From assembly GCA_018816095.1 (NCBI GenBank), contig JAHIWP010000014.1, forward strand, positions 1 through 64,000: DNA of 64,000 nucleotides, written 5' to 3'. Made by a program: the position numbers and the translations under genes. Below, in pieces: positions 45,167-55,280 of this stretch. Each line of letters opens with the position of its first letter. Position 1 is the stretch's first letter. The notes under the pieces were generated by a model that was given only the letters and a program-made list of their open reading frames with translations, did not search any database and had not been told where the DNA came from. Source of the DNA: Gammaproteobacteria bacterium (GTDB lineage: Bacteria > Pseudomonadota > Gammaproteobacteria > Pseudomonadales > Pseudomonadaceae).

Positions 45167-45784
45167 ATGTGTGGACGTTATGCCCTGTTCCGTTGGACGC
45201 CTGCATTTGCGGCGATTCCCGGCTTCCCTGCTGACCAGTTACCGCACTGGAGTATCTCGCCGCACAGCCAGGTCTTGCTGCTGCGTAATGTCGACGGCGA
45301 GCGCCAGCTGGCACGCGCGCGCTGGGGGCTGACGCCGCCCTGGTTGACGGATCTCACCAAGACCCCGGCCCAGGCGCGTGCGGAAACCCTGGCCGAGCAG
45401 CCGATGTTTCGTGAGGCGTTTCGTCTGCGCCGTGGTCTGTTGCCGGCTAATGGCTTTTACGAATGGCGAGGCACGGCGCGCAAACGCCCGTACTGGCTGA
45501 CAGGTGAGGGCACGCCGCTGTACTTTGCGGCCTTGTGGGAGGCTTATCCGGTTGAGGGTTTCGTCTACCTCAGTGCTGCGGTCGTCACCCAGGCGGCTGC
45601 CAGTCAGCGTCGGCCGTTGATTCTCGACGAGGCTGGGCAAGCGGCCTGGTTGTCAGCCGAGACCACGCCAGCTGAGCTACAGGCGCTACTGGCAAGGCCA
45701 CAACCCGCACTGCGCGAGCGGGTGCTGGCCAATCTGATCAATGATCCCAAGCTGGATGCACCTGAGTGCCTGACGCCTGCCTAG
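45167..45784 (+). CDS. SRAP (HMCES/YedK-like) protein with altered active site
   Basis: 205 residues from ATG 45167. SRAP proteins crosslink to abasic sites through Cys2. C2 is present (MCGRYALF), as is the glutamate in GFYEW. By my alignment the usual NAR-ET motif reads QARAET, and the usual HxRMPVIL reads SQRRPLIL, so the asparagine and histidine are replaced. The remaining core (LPHWSISPHSQVLLL, WGLTPPWL, LPANGFYEWRG) is intact and the length is normal. It may be a divergent paralogue with weak or changed activity. It is followed by a terminator. Confidence 0.87.
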   Translation: MCGRYALFRWTPAFAAIPGFPADQLPHWSISPHSQVLLLRNVDGERQLARARWGLTPPWLTDLTKTPAQARAETLAEQPMFREAFRLRRGLLPANGFYEWRGTARKRPYWLTGEGTPLYFAALWEAYPVEGFVYLSAAVVTQAAASQRRPLILDEAGQAAWLSAETTPAELQALLARPQPALRERVLANLINDPKLDAPECLTPA

Positions 45785-45818
45785 CTGGCGGGCGCTCCTT
45801 ATAAAGTTTTAACCATAA

Positions 45819-45851
45819 AAAAGGGCGAACTGCGCGGCAGTCCGCCCTTTA
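45819..45851. terminator. Bidirectional terminator
   Basis: AAGGGCG...CTGC / GCAG...CGCCCTT stem (45821-45849) flanked by A and T runs, between the convergent SRAP and chemoreceptor genes. Confidence 0.85.
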
Positions 45852-45864
45852 TTTACCTGCCCAG

Positions 45865-48015
45865 TTAGACCTTGAATTGGTTGATCAGGCGACGTTGCTG
45901 TTCGGCCAGTTTGGTCAGCTCTGCGCTGGCCTGGCTGGCCTCGTCGGCGCCACCTGCAACTTCGTTGGCCACCTGGCCGATATTGGTGACGTTACGGTTG
46001 ATGTCTTCGGCCACTGCGCTTTGCTCCTCGGCCGCGCTGGCGATCTGCGTGTTCATGTCGTTGATCACCGAAACCGCCTGGGTGATGGACTCCAGCGCTT
46101 CGGCTGCCTGGCTGGCCTGCTTCACGCTGATTTCGGTTTTGCTCTGGCTGTCTTCCATCACATTAACGACGTCGCGGGTGCCTTGTTGCAGCTGTTGGAT
46201 CATGGTCTGAATTTCTTCAGTGGCCTGCTGGGTTTTTTGCGCCAGGTTGCGTACTTCGTCGGCCACTACGGCAAAACCTCGGCCCTGTTCGCCGGCGCGT
46301 GCGGCCTCGATGGCCGCGTTGAGCGCGAGCAGGTTGGTCTGCTCGGCAATGCCGCGAATCGCCACCAAGATGGCGTTAATGTTCTCGCTGTCCTTGGCCA
46401 GCGTTTGCACCACCGTCACCGCACGCCCGATTTCCTGGGCCAGTGCAGCAATCGAGTCCGCGGTGTTCTGCACCGTTTGCTTGCCTTGATTGGCGGCGCG
46501 GTCTGCATGGTTAGCGGCTTCAGCGGCATGGGTAGCGTTGCGTGCCACATCCTGAGCGGTAGCGGTCATTTCATGCACGGCAGTGGCGACCAGTTCGATT
46601 TCCGCCATTTGTTTCTGCACGCCCTGGTTGGTGCGGATAGCAATGTCGGCAGTGTGCTCGGATGAGTCGCTGACTTTCTGTACCGAGCTTACCACTTGGC
46701 TGATCATGGCCTGCAGCTTGCTCAGGAAGGTGTTGAAGCCGAGTGCGATCATGCCCAGCTCGTCCGCTCGGTCGGTTGTCAGGCGACGGGTTAGGTCGCC
46801 TTCACCCTTGGCGATGTCATCGAGCATGGCCACCATTTGTTTTAGTGGGCGGGCAATGCCGTAGCCAACAAACCACACCACCAATAAGCCAATAGCCGCA
46901 ATCAACAAGCCGACCAGCGCCATGCCCAGGGTGTCGGCCTCGCCTTGTGCGTGGAGTTCGGCCTGCATGCTCTGTAGATCAGCCATGACGGTATTGACCG
47001 GGAGTACCAGCATGAGCACCCAGCGAGTATCGCTATCGCCAATGTTGAAGCTGAGAAACAGCTCGATGTGGTTCTTAGACGGGTCTTCTTGCTCGTCAAT
47101 GTCATAGATGACTTGGCCGGCAGTCATGCTTTGCAAGTTGGCTACTTCGTTAGCGTCGAGCAGCTCAGTTGCCGGGCTACCAAGCTTGTCCGGTGCTTTT
47201 GTTGACGCGACCAGGCGGCCATTGCTCGCGATAAGCGCCATTTCCCCTGCGCCGTCATAGAGTTTGCTGTCTGCTTTGAGCAACAACTCCTGAATGAAGT
47301 TAACGGCCAGGTCTGCCCCAGCAATGCCCCGAAACTGGCCATTGACGAGAATCGGAGAGGTAAAGGAGGCGAGCATGATCATCTTGCCGCCGACGTCGTA
47401 GGGCGCCGGGTCAATCACACAGGTTTTTTTGCTCTCTTTGGGGCACAGGTAGTACTCGCCAGCGCGAACACCGGTTGGGAGCAGCGTTTCGGTCTCCATA
47501 TCGCCAAGGGCATCAATACCTAAGCTGCCATCGGCATTGCGGAACCACCATGGGTTGAAGCGCCCCGAGCCATCGTAGCCGTTGTCTTTTATGCCGGCGT
47601 AGACGTCATCATTGGCGTCGAAGGCATTTGGCTCCCAGCCGATATAACTGCCCAGCAGTTTAGGATTTTGTGCAGTGGTTTCGTGTACGAGGTTTGCCAG
47701 CTCTTCCCTGCTAATGGACAACAGCGGGCTGCCAGTGCTGTCCTGCATGCCGAGTAGCGCGTTAGTTCGTGCCAGGTCGGCAGTGATCTGCAGGGGTATG
47801 TCCAACTCACGCTGAATCTGTAAGACCTGGGCTTGCGCCAGAGCCGTCAAACGTTGCTGGATGACCTGTTCGAGTAGGTCGCGGGTACGCTCCTGCACCA
47901 AAGTCTGGCTTCTGTTGCTGGCAAAAACTGCGTACATCACAAGTGCAGCGACCACGGCGAGGACGCTCGCGCCGGCCATTGCGGCAACTGAAAACTGAAT
48001 GGATTTAAGCTTCAT
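45865..48015 (-). CDS. Methyl-accepting chemotaxis protein with double-Cache sensor
   Basis: 716 residues. TM helix at about 10-32, a periplasmic dCache domain of about 320 residues (with [52 protein letters not shown] and a possible disulphide CPKESKKTC), a second TM near 365-388, HAMP and a cytoplasmic signalling domain with the hairpin tip [20 protein letters not shown] and [15 protein letters not shown]. The dCache type often binds amino acids, amines or organic acids. The ligand is not predictable here. ATG 48015 follows GGAGCATCC. Confidence 0.93.
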   Translation of the reverse strand: MKLKSIQFSVAAMAGASVLAVVAALVMYAVFASNRSQTLVQERTRDLLEQVIQQRLTALAQAQVLQIQRELDIPLQITADLARTNALLGMQDSTGSPLLSISREELANLVHETTAQNPKLLGSYIGWEPNAFDANDDVYAGIKDNGYDGSGRFNPWWFRNADGSLGIDALGDMETETLLPTGVRAGEYYLCPKESKKTCVIDPAPYDVGGKMIMLASFTSPILVNGQFRGIAGADLAVNFIQELLLKADSKLYDGAGEMALIASNGRLVASTKAPDKLGSPATELLDANEVANLQSMTAGQVIYDIDEQEDPSKNHIELFLSFNIGDSDTRWVLMLVLPVNTVMADLQSMQAELHAQGEADTLGMALVGLLIAAIGLLVVWFVGYGIARPLKQMVAMLDDIAKGEGDLTRRLTTDRADELGMIALGFNTFLSKLQAMISQVVSSVQKVSDSSEHTADIAIRTNQGVQKQMAEIELVATAVHEMTATAQDVARNATHAAEAANHADRAANQGKQTVQNTADSIAALAQEIGRAVTVVQTLAKDSENINAILVAIRGIAEQTNLLALNAAIEAARAGEQGRGFAVVADEVRNLAQKTQQATEEIQTMIQQLQQGTRDVVNVMEDSQSKTEISVKQASQAAEALESITQAVSVINDMNTQIASAAEEQSAVAEDINRNVTNIGQVANEVAGGADEASQASAELTKLAEQQRRLINQFKV

Positions 48016-48186
48016 GGATGCTCCGGCGAGAGTAGGGGGCTATCCATAGCTATCGGCAGGCGAGGATGGAATCCGTAGTGCCTGTATGCAGATAAAAGAT
48101 GGCTAAGGCTGATTGTGCAAGTTCAGCTGTTGCTCGGTTGGAGGGGGCGGCCTAGCATACGAACCTTGTTCATCGGGAGATTCAGC

Positions 48187-48999
48187 ATGAAACACTTGTT
48201 GCCATTATCTGCGCTGGCTGCGGCCTTGCTGCTGGCTGGATGCCAGGCCGTCAATACCACCAGTGGCGGCGCAGTGGGTGTAGAGCGCAAGCAGTACATG
48301 TTCAGCGCGCTCTCGACTCAGGAAGTTAATCAGATGTATGCGCAGTCCTATCAGCAGACCCTGGGCGAGGCTTCCAGTAAGGGTGTGCTGGATAAAACCA
48401 GTAATAACGCCAAGCGTCTGCGTACGATTGCCGATCGCCTGATCAAGCAGGCGCCGCTGTTTCGCCCGGACTCGGCGCAGTGGCAGTGGGAAGTCAACCT
48501 GATCAAAAGCCCCGAACTTAACGCCAACTGCGGCCCGGGCGGCAAGATTATTTTCTACAGCGGCATCATCGATAAGCTGGACCTGACTGATGACGAGATC
48601 GCCGCGATCATGGGCCACGAAATGGCTCACGCGCTGCGCGAACACAGCCGTGAGGCAATGTCCAAGGCCTACGGCATCGAAATGGCCAAGCAAGGCGCCG
48701 GCGCTTTGCTCGGGCTGGGCTCAGACACCCTGGCGCTGGCCGATGCCGCAGTGGAATACGGCATGACACTGCCTAATAGCCGTGGCAATGAGAACGAGGC
48801 CGATCTGATTGGTTTGGAGTTGGCGGCCCGCGCGGGCTACAACCCTAACGCCGCGGTTAGCCTGTGGCAGAAGATGGCTGCCGCCAGTGAAGGCGCGCCG
48901 CCTGAATTTATGAGCACTCACCCGTCGTCGAATAGCCGTATCTCATCCTTGCAAGCGGCGATTCCTAAAGTAATGCCGCTGTACGAGCGGGCGCGTTAA
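48187..48999 (+). CDS. M48-family metalloprotease lipoprotein (LoiP-like)
   Basis: 270 residues from ATG 48187 (GGGAGATTCAGC upstream). Lipoprotein signal ending LLLAGC, C at about 19. M48 peptidase with HEMAH zinc site in IMGHEMAHALREHSRE and the third ligand in NENEADLIGLELAARAGYNP. A periplasmic outer-membrane-attached zinc protease, likely in envelope quality control. Monocistronic with a strong terminator. Confidence 0.92.
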   Translation: MKHLLPLSALAAALLLAGCQAVNTTSGGAVGVERKQYMFSALSTQEVNQMYAQSYQQTLGEASSKGVLDKTSNNAKRLRTIADRLIKQAPLFRPDSAQWQWEVNLIKSPELNANCGPGGKIIFYSGIIDKLDLTDDEIAAIMGHEMAHALREHSREAMSKAYGIEMAKQGAGALLGLGSDTLALADAAVEYGMTLPNSRGNENEADLIGLELAARAGYNPNAAVSLWQKMAAASEGAPPEFMSTHPSSNSRISSLQAAIPKVMPLYERAR

Positions 49000-49013
49000 G
49001 TCGCGATCAGTAC

Positions 49014-49045
49014 AAAAAAGCCCCGCTCGCATGCGGGGCTTTTTT
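49014..49045. terminator. Bidirectional terminator
   Basis: AAAAAAGCCCCGC / GCGGGGCTTTTTT with loop TCGCAT, between the protease and the convergent SnoaL-like gene. Confidence 0.93.
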
Positions 49046-49066
49046 GTTTGGGCAGATTTTTCGCGG

Positions 49067-49510
49067 TTAAGGCAGGGCCTTGGCGGCAAAGGATTGCGTG
49101 GGCATGCCAAGTTGTGAGCGGAAGCTTTCCATGTCGAACATAGTGCAGATTTCCTGGATTTCATGGCTTGGGGTGAGCGTCCAGAAGGCCATGGCCGAGA
49201 TGCTCAGCACTTTGTCGCTGGGTTGATAGCCGAGGGCAGGTCGCTGGATGGTGCCGATCAGGGTGCTCCAGGTCACCACTTTGTAATCTTCGGCAATGCA
49301 TTCCTCAACCACCACCTGCAAATCCGGCATGGCGTGACGGATGTCCTTCACCATCTGTGAAAACGCCGGGCTGTTGAGTGGTCTACCCATGAACGAACTC
49401 TTATAGAGAAAGTCCTTGCTGTGCAGTTGCTCTGCCAGCATCGAGCGACCTTTGTTCCACGACAACTCTATATGCTGGCGTACCAGCTTTTTCCGATCAT
49501 CCAGCGGCAT
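49067..49510 (-). CDS. SnoaL-like (NTF2-fold) protein
   Basis: 147 residues; GGAGACATGC precedes the ATG. Ester-cyclase/SnoaL-like features: VRQHIELSWNKG, FLYKSSFMGRPLNSPAFSQMV, MPDLQVVVEECIAEDYKVVTWSTLIG and ISAMAFWTL. This small cone-shaped fold often binds hydrophobic ligands. No enzyme activity can be assigned. Cytoplasmic. Confidence 0.8.
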   Translation of the reverse strand: MPLDDRKKLVRQHIELSWNKGRSMLAEQLHSKDFLYKSSFMGRPLNSPAFSQMVKDIRHAMPDLQVVVEECIAEDYKVVTWSTLIGTIQRPALGYQPSDKVLSISAMAFWTLTPSHEIQEICTMFDMESFRSQLGMPTQSFAAKALP

Positions 49511-49612
49511 GCATGTCTCCGTGACGGCCTGTAGGCAGGTTTTTTCCCACTGTAGCAGTCGTCTACGGGCCGAGGTAGTGGATTGACGCCAGTGCCCTGG
49601 CGTCGTTGCTGG

Positions 49613-50197
49613 TTAAATCAGCCCGCTGAATTTCATAGCCTGGTACCCGGCATAGATGGCCAGGGCTGCAAAGGCGCAGGCGGCCACGCGGCGAATCAGC
49701 GTCAAGGGCAGGCGCTCGGCGGCAAAATTACCGGCCAGTACCACCGGCACGTTAGCCAGCAACATGCCCAGGGTCGTACCGATGATCACGAGGATGAAGT
49801 GTGGGTATTGGGCTGCGAGCATCACCGTTGCCACTTGGGTCTTGTCGCCCATTTCGGCGATGAAGAAGGCGATCAGCGTTGTGAGGAAGGGGCCGTATTT
49901 TTTCAGGCCGGATTCTTCGTCCTCGTCGAGCTTGTCTGGTACCAGTGTCCAGAGCGCAACAGCGACAAAGCTGGCGGCGAGCACCCAGCTAAGGGTGGCT
50001 GGGGAGAAGAAGCTGGCTACCCAGTTGCCGATAGCACCCGCCGCGAAATGGTTGGCCAGGGTGGCGACCACGATGCCCCAGATGATCGGCCAGGGTTTGC
50101 GAAAGCGTGCGGTCAGGAGCAAGGCAAGCAATTGCGTCTTGTCACCGATTTCGGCCAAGGCAACGATGAAGGTTGGAACAAACAGGGATTCGAGCAT
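49613..50197 (-). CDS. UPF0016/GDT1-family (TMEM165-like) manganese exporter
   Basis: 194 residues, six TM helices in two inverted halves. Each half has the E-x-G-D-K-T motif: ALAEIGDKTQLLAL and FIAEMGDKTQVATVML. Members export Mn2+ (or Ca2+) in exchange for protons. The upstream yybP-ykoY-like riboswitch (50271-50398), typical of Mn2+ exporters, supports a manganese role. ATG 50197 follows TTTAGGAAAGCCTG. In this organism it likely relieves Mn excess. Confidence 0.9.
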   Translation of the reverse strand: MLESLFVPTFIVALAEIGDKTQLLALLLTARFRKPWPIIWGIVVATLANHFAAGAIGNWVASFFSPATLSWVLAASFVAVALWTLVPDKLDEDEESGLKKYGPFLTTLIAFFIAEMGDKTQVATVMLAAQYPHFILVIIGTTLGMLLANVPVVLAGNFAAERLPLTLIRRVAACAFAALAIYAGYQAMKFSGLI

Positions 50198-50211
50198 CAG
50201 GCTTTCCTAAA

Positions 50212-50275
50212 GGGGCGGGTCGACATGGCTATGACACGTACAGCCTTCCCGCCCCGGGTAAGGTGTGCGTGTCAT
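50212..50275 (-). promoter_or_regulatory. Riboswitch expression platform (two exclusive hairpins)
   Basis: Two overlapping inverted repeats: GGGGCGGG / CCCGCCCC (50212-50219, 50248-50255) and ATGACACG / CGTGTCAT (50231-50238, 50268-50275). They interleave, so only one can form at a time. The GC-rich hairpin lies directly before TTTAGGAAAGCC, the ribosome binding site, and may act as terminator or sequestering stem. Confidence 0.7.
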
Positions 50276-50398
50276 AGGTCTTGTCAAACCGCAGGCCCCG
50301 CTGAGTGGGCCTGGGGTCGCACGCGCCATGCTCTGTTGAGCAAGTATGTTGACGCGTGCCGGGCGAGCTGGAGCTCGCGGGAGACTACTCCCCTAGGA
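50271..50398 (-). promoter_or_regulatory. yybP-ykoY-like manganese riboswitch aptamer
   Basis: On the minus strand, GGGGAGTAGTC (around 50384-50394) and GTCAACATACTTGC (around 50340-50353) are the two conserved loops of the yybP-ykoY family; the 3' side ends with CAAGACCTATG, which can pair with the 5' CCTAGG. This aptamer binds Mn2+ in E. coli mntP and other genes. It precedes the UPF0016 transporter, a known class of target. Confidence 0.85.
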
Positions 50399-50441
50399 CG
50401 CGCGCATTCTGCCCGTGCACCTGCGAGAGGGCAAGCGTGTT

Positions 50442-51440
50442 TTAGTTTTTGCGGGCGCTGTAGATGCGAAAGCCCTTGGCATCGGCCAGCGTTTGACAGG
50501 TGCCGAGGTGCTGCTCAATCAGCGGCGGGTATTTGAGAAAGCTGTTGGCAACCAGGCGCAGCTCGCCTTGGCTGGCCAGGTGTCTGGCTGCCTGGCGCAG
50601 TAAATGTTCGGTAGCCTGGTAGTGGGTGTGCACGCCCTGGTGAAAGGGCGGGTTGCTGAGGATGGCGCTGAGACCGGTGGGTGCGGCATCGATACCGTCA
50701 CCACTGATCACATCAGCTTGCAGGCCATTGGCGGCGAGCGTCAGGCGGCTGCTTGCGACGGCAAAGGCGTCGACATCCAGCATCGTCACCTGGCTATCTG
50801 GGTAACGGCGTTTTAGCGCCGCGCCGAGAACCCCAGCGCCACAGCCGAAATCCAGCATGTGCCCGCTCGGCAGGTTATCCAGGTGCTCAAGCAACAGTGC
50901 ACTGCCTACATCTAAACGACCATGGCTGAATACGCCGGGCAGGCTGAGGACTTTCAGCGGGCCGTCACTCAGGGGTAACTCATAGTGCTGCGCCAGGCTG
51001 TGCAGATCTGGCGTGGCCGGTGTGTGCTCAACCCTGACTTGCCAGAGTTGGCAGTGCCGTGCGCTGTCGAGTTTGCGCGCTTGGCCAAACGCTGCCAATT
51101 GTTTGGCCGCACGCTCGACACCCGCGCGCTTTTCTCCCACGAGGAACAACTCGCGGCCACCCAGGCGCGCGGCCAAGGTGTTGAGCAGGTATTCGGTAAG
51201 TTCGCGGGATTTAGGCAGAAACAATACCGCCGCCTGGAAGTCGCGCTCGTCAGGCCGGGTGGCAAACTGGCAGCGCTTGCTGAAGCGCGCATCCAGCAAA
51301 GCATGCTCACCGGCGTGCCAGCTCCAGCCATGGGCCTCCGGGAAATGACCGAGCAGATCATCCGCCGGCAAGCCAGCCAGCAGCAGCGGGCCGTTGAATA
51401 GATTGGCCTGACGCAGCAGTACTTCACTTCGCGGGTCCAT
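50442..51440 (-). CDS. rsmC: 16S rRNA methyltransferase (RsmC)
   Basis: 332 residues: a degenerate N-terminal RsmC domain (about 1-150) and a C-terminal class I methyltransferase with [13 protein letters not shown] near 195-207 and the N6/N2-type motif SNPPFHQG. It methylates guanine N2 of 16S rRNA (G1207 in E. coli numbering). Stand-alone gene; 28 bases separate it from the upstream dehydrogenase gene's stop, so they may be co-transcribed. Confidence 0.9.
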   Translation of the reverse strand: MDPRSEVLLRQANLFNGPLLLAGLPADDLLGHFPEAHGWSWHAGEHALLDARFSKRCQFATRPDERDFQAAVLFLPKSRELTEYLLNTLAARLGGRELFLVGEKRAGVERAAKQLAAFGQARKLDSARHCQLWQVRVEHTPATPDLHSLAQHYELPLSDGPLKVLSLPGVFSHGRLDVGSALLLEHLDNLPSGHMLDFGCGAGVLGAALKRRYPDSQVTMLDVDAFAVASSRLTLAANGLQADVISGDGIDAAPTGLSAILSNPPFHQGVHTHYQATEHLLRQAARHLASQGELRLVANSFLKYPPLIEQHLGTCQTLADAKGFRIYSARKN

Positions 51441-51468
51441 GGACGCTCCTGGAAAAAAGTCGCGTAGC

Positions 51469-52434
51469 TTAGCCGACTACGCGCACCGGTGCGCCGTTGA
51501 AAAATGCCTGAGCGTTTTCTGCCAGCTGGTCGACGATGCGTTGCCGTGCCTCGCGGCTGCCCCAGGCGCTGTGCGGCGTGATGATCAGTCGAGGAATATC
51601 GGCGGCGAGCAGCACGTTGCCATCCTTGGGTGGCTCCTGGGTCAGTACGTCGGTGGCTGCGCCGCCGAGGTGACCCGCGCGCAGCGCATCAGCCAGGGCC
51701 TGTTCGTTGACCAAACCGCCACGCGCTGTGTTGATCAGCAGGGCGCCAGGCTTCATCAGGCTGAGTTCGCGGGCATCGATAAGGTTCAGGGTGTCGCTGT
51801 TCAGTGGGCAGTGCAGGGTGAGTGCATCGACCTGAGGCAGTAGTTCGTCCAGCGGCAGGCGGTCTGCGCGGGCTGGACGGCCGGGTAGCTGGCCGAGCAG
51901 TACGCGCATGCCAAAGGCTTCGGCCAGTCGGGCTACGGCGCTGCCCAGCTCACCATGGCCAAGCATGCCGAGGGTTTTGCCGTGTAGTTCGATAATCGGG
52001 TGGTCTAACAGGCAAAACTGCTGCGCCTGTTGCCAGCGACCGGCTCGAATATCCTGCTGATAGTCAGGCAGGCGCGTGGCCAGCGCGAGCAGCAGCATCA
52101 GGGTGTGCTGCGCCACCGAGGGTGTGCCGTAGCCCTGGCAGTTGCTCACACTGATGCCGTGGGCGCGGGCGGCGGCCAGGTCAATCGAGTTGATGCCGGT
52201 GGCCGCCACCAAGATGAGTTTCAGCTCAGGGCAGGCGGCGAATACCTCGGCAGTCAGCGGTACTTTGTTGCTGATCGCAACCTGTACACCTTGCAGGCGT
52301 TCGATGGTCTGCGCCGGCGTGCTGTGCGGATACAGTTGCAGGTCGGCAAAGCAGGCGCTCAGGCTGGATAAATCAAGGTCGCCCAAGTCGAGTGAGCTGT
52401 GGTCGAGAAAGACGGCGCGGTGACTGTTACTCAT
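51469..52434 (-). CDS. D-2-hydroxyacid dehydrogenase (NAD-dependent)
   Basis: 321 residues. N-terminal catalytic and NAD-binding Rossmann domain with [20 protein letters not shown]. Catalytic arginine in [17 protein letters not shown] (catalytic Arg usually in the earlier NxxR region here), glutamate in [11 protein letters not shown] and histidine in [14 protein letters not shown]. Of the HprA/glycerate-dehydrogenase-like group by length and motifs. It reduces or oxidises a 2-hydroxy acid; the substrate (hydroxypyruvate or glyoxylate likely) is inferred. Confidence 0.88.
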   Translation of the reverse strand: MSNSHRAVFLDHSSLDLGDLDLSSLSACFADLQLYPHSTPAQTIERLQGVQVAISNKVPLTAEVFAACPELKLILVAATGINSIDLAAARAHGISVSNCQGYGTPSVAQHTLMLLLALATRLPDYQQDIRAGRWQQAQQFCLLDHPIIELHGKTLGMLGHGELGSAVARLAEAFGMRVLLGQLPGRPARADRLPLDELLPQVDALTLHCPLNSDTLNLIDARELSLMKPGALLINTARGGLVNEQALADALRAGHLGGAATDVLTQEPPKDGNVLLAADIPRLIITPHSAWGSREARQRIVDQLAENAQAFFNGAPVRVVG

Positions 52435-52515
52435 CAGCTGTATCTATCCTGCGAGTTTGGGAGGGGAGTAAGGTTGCGAGCCTAACAGAATCATTTCGTC
52501 GTCGCGGAGTCGCCC

Positions 52516-53145
52516 ATGTATTGGACTGAGTTTTTAGCTGTGGCCCTGATCCACTTGCTGGCAGTGGCCAGCCCTGGGCCGGATTTTGCGATTGTGGTGC
52601 GCGAAAGTGTTGGTCACGGGCGACGTGCTGGCATGTTCAGTGCGCTAGGCGTGGGCTGCGGTATTTTTATCCACGTAGCCTATTCGCTGTTGGGCATTGG
52701 TTTAATCGTGTCGCAATCACTGGTGCTGTTCAATGTGCTGAAGTGGCTGGCGGCTGCTTACCTGCTTTACATCGGTATCAAGGCGTTGCGCGCCAAGCCG
52801 GCCGGTGCGAACAGTGCAGAGTTGCGTGTGCAAGAGGGTGAGCGCTCACCCCGTGCAGCCTTTATGGCGGGCTTTGTGACCAATGGCCTGAACCCTAAGG
52901 CCACGCTGTTTTTTCTGTCGTTGTTTACCGTGGTGATCAATCCGCATACGCCGTTGCTGGTGCAGGCGGGGTATGGGGTGTACCTGGCGGTTGCAACAGC
53001 GCTGTGGTTTTGCATGGTTGCCCAGCTCTTCAGTCACCAGCGGGTACGCGCTGGTTTTGCGCGAATGGGGCACTGGTTTGATCGGTTGATGGGCACGGTG
53101 TTGGTTGGTTTGGGCGTTAAGCTGGCGTTTACCGAGCTGCGCTAA
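52516..53145 (+). CDS. LysE/RhtB-family amino-acid exporter
   Basis: 209 residues with six TM helices: ASPGPDFAIVVRESVGHGRRAGMFSALGVG is the family's N-terminal signature (PGPD, GxxxG), and GFVTNGLNPKATLFFLSLF the second conserved block. It exports amino acids such as threonine or homoserine. Divergent from the dehydrogenase gene; ends at a terminator before smpB. Confidence 0.92.
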   Translation: MYWTEFLAVALIHLLAVASPGPDFAIVVRESVGHGRRAGMFSALGVGCGIFIHVAYSLLGIGLIVSQSLVLFNVLKWLAAAYLLYIGIKALRAKPAGANSAELRVQEGERSPRAAFMAGFVTNGLNPKATLFFLSLFTVVINPHTPLLVQAGYGVYLAVATALWFCMVAQLFSHQRVRAGFARMGHWFDRLMGTVLVGLGVKLAFTELR

Positions 53146-53161
53146 GCGAATTGCTGTAACA

Positions 53162-53189
53162 AAAACGCCCCGCATCAGCGGGGCGTTTT
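53162..53189. terminator. Bidirectional terminator
   Basis: AAAACGCCCCGC / GCGGGGCGTTTT with loop ATCA, between the convergent exporter and smpB genes. Confidence 0.92.
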
Positions 53190-53206
53190 GATTTGGTTCG
53201 GCGCGT

Positions 53207-53689
53207 TTAGTCGTCTTTGCCTTTGCTGCGCATGGCGCGCTGGACTTCACGGTTAGCGTCGCGCTCTTTCTCGGTGTGACGCTTGTCGAAGTCTTTTTTA
53301 CCCTTGGCCAGGGCAATTTCGCACTTGATCAGGTGCGCCTTCCAGTAGATCGACAGCGCTACGCAGGCATAGCCTTTCTGCTGCACGGCACTGAACAACT
53401 TGTCCAGCTCGCGCTTGTTCAGCAGCAACTTGCGGGTGCGGATGGGGTCGGCAATCACGTGGGTGCTGGCCGTGGTCAATGGGGTGATGTGGCAGCCCAT
53501 CAGCCAGGCTTCGTCGTTTTTCAGCAGCACGTAGCTGTCGACCAATTGAGCCTTACCGGCGCGCAGACTTTTCACTTCCCAGCCGGCCAGGACCAAGCCC
53601 GCCTCGAATCTGGATTCGACGAAGTAGTCATGCATCGCCTTCTTGTTTTGCGCGATGGTGCCTTGTGGGTGTTTCTTTTGTTTAGCCAT
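53207..53689 (-). CDS. smpB: SsrA-binding protein
   Basis: 160 residues. Conserved Smp[52 protein letters not shown], and the basic tail [26 protein letters not shown] that reads into the mRNA channel. It brings tmRNA (ssrA at 2.6 kb) to stalled ribosomes. ATG at 53689; terminator before the convergent exporter. Confidence 0.97.
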   Translation of the reverse strand: MAKQKKHPQGTIAQNKKAMHDYFVESRFEAGLVLAGWEVKSLRAGKAQLVDSYVLLKNDEAWLMGCHITPLTTASTHVIADPIRTRKLLLNKRELDKLFSAVQQKGYACVALSIYWKAHLIKCEIALAKGKKDFDKRHTEKERDANREVQRAMRSKGKDD

Positions 53690-53842
53690 AGGGCGCGCAT
53701 TATAGGGAGTCCCAGGCGCGGAAGCTATGTGTGCGATCAGGCAAAAGCATTCATGGGCTATCCAGTGTCGGCTGCGCTTGAGCCGTCTTGGCGAATCCCC
53801 GACAATGCGCGATCTTTTTTAAATAGAGCAGGCTAGCCGAGC

Positions 53843-55246
53843 ATGGCGAACGATAAGGTTTCGATACACGGTGCCTGGGCCAGCCGTTGGGTGTTTATTC
53901 TGGCGGCGACCGGGTCGGCTGTAGGCCTGGGTAATATCTGGAAATTCCCCTACATGACCGGCATGTATGGCGGCGGGGCTTTTGTGATGATGTACTTGGT
54001 GTGCATCTTTATGGTGGGTCTGCCGATCATGCTCGCGGAGACGCTGATCGGTAGACGCGGCCGGCAAAGCCCGGTCAATACCCTCAAAACCTTGGCCATT
54101 GAATCGGGTGCTTCGCCACGATGGTCGTGGGCGGCGTTGGTCGGGATGATTGCCGCGCTGTTGATCCTGTCGTTTTACAGCGTGGTGGCCGGTTGGTCGC
54201 TGGATTACATCCTCAGCATGGGCAGTGGGCAGTTTGCCGGCGTCAGTGCGCAAGGGGCTGGTGCGGCCTTTGGTGCGCTGACCGCCGATCCGTGGCGGCT
54301 GACCCTGTGGCACACGCTGTTTATGTTGCTGACCGGTTTTGTGATTGCCCGAGGCGTGGTGGCGGGGCTGGAGCGTAGTTTGCGCATCATGATGCCGCTG
54401 CTGTTTGTGCTGCTGTTGGTGTTGCTGGGGTACAGCATGACCACCGGGCACTTTATGCAAGGCTTCCATTTTCTGTTTAATTTCCAACCCGAGCGGGTTC
54501 TTGATGGTGTGCTGGCCGCCATGGGGCATGCCTTCTTTACCTTGAGCGTCGGCGTAGGCGCGATCATGGTCTACGGCTCCTATATGCCGAAGCAGGCTTC
54601 GATTGGCAGCACCATCCTCACCGTGGGCATTCTCGATACCCTGGTGGCGCTTACGGCGGGGTTGGCGCTATTTCCAATTGTCTTCGCCGGTGGTTTGGAG
54701 CCGAGTGCGGGGCCGGGTCTGATGTTTGTCACCCTGCCAGTGGCATTCGGCAATATCGCTTTCGGTCAGGTAATGGGCACGCTGTTCTTTGTGTTGGTGC
54801 TGATTGCCGCGTGGACTTCGTCAATCTCCATGCTGGAGCCCGCAGTGGCTTATCTGGTTGAACGCAGTAAACGCAGCCGGGTGCTGGTGACCAGTCTGCT
54901 GGCATTTGTGTGTTGGGTGATTGGTATGGGCACTGTGCTGTCCTTCAATCTGGCCGCTGAGGCGAAGTTCTTTGTATTTGCCGAAGACGGCTTTCATCTA
55001 TTCCAGTGGGGTGCTGAGGGTGGTCGGAATTTCTTCGACAGCATCGATTACCTGACCAGCCGTATCATGCTGCCGCTCGGTGGTTTGACGTTTGCCCTCT
55101 TTGCCGGTTGGGTGCTCAAGCGTGAAGCTGTGCGTGAAGAGCTGGCGATGAAGAGCCCGTTGCTGTTTAACGTGGTGTATTGGTTTATTCGCGTGGTCGC
55201 GCCGATTGGTGTGCTGATCGTGTTTGTGGCCGAGCTGAATAAATGA
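53843..55246 (+). CDS. Sodium-dependent (NSS) amino-acid transporter
   Basis: 467 residues, about 11-12 TM helices. The NSS signature with Na+ and substrate sites GLGNIWKFPYMTGMYGGGAF follows ATGSAV near residue 20-50. Similar to LeuT/TnaT-type bacterial transporters; the 11-TM form is usual for this Pseudomonas group. Amino acid specificity unknown. It precedes ratA but with a 34-base gap, so possibly one transcript. Confidence 0.93.
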   Translation: MANDKVSIHGAWASRWVFILAATGSAVGLGNIWKFPYMTGMYGGGAFVMMYLVCIFMVGLPIMLAETLIGRRGRQSPVNTLKTLAIESGASPRWSWAALVGMIAALLILSFYSVVAGWSLDYILSMGSGQFAGVSAQGAGAAFGALTADPWRLTLWHTLFMLLTGFVIARGVVAGLERSLRIMMPLLFVLLLVLLGYSMTTGHFMQGFHFLFNFQPERVLDGVLAAMGHAFFTLSVGVGAIMVYGSYMPKQASIGSTILTVGILDTLVALTAGLALFPIVFAGGLEPSAGPGLMFVTLPVAFGNIAFGQVMGTLFFVLVLIAAWTSSISMLEPAVAYLVERSKRSRVLVTSLLAFVCWVIGMGTVLSFNLAAEAKFFVFAEDGFHLFQWGAEGGRNFFDSIDYLTSRIMLPLGGLTFALFAGWVLKREAVREELAMKSPLLFNVVYWFIRVVAPIGVLIVFVAELNK

Positions 55247-55280
55247 TCACCTGTATCCCGTTTAACCCAGTGGTTGGATT

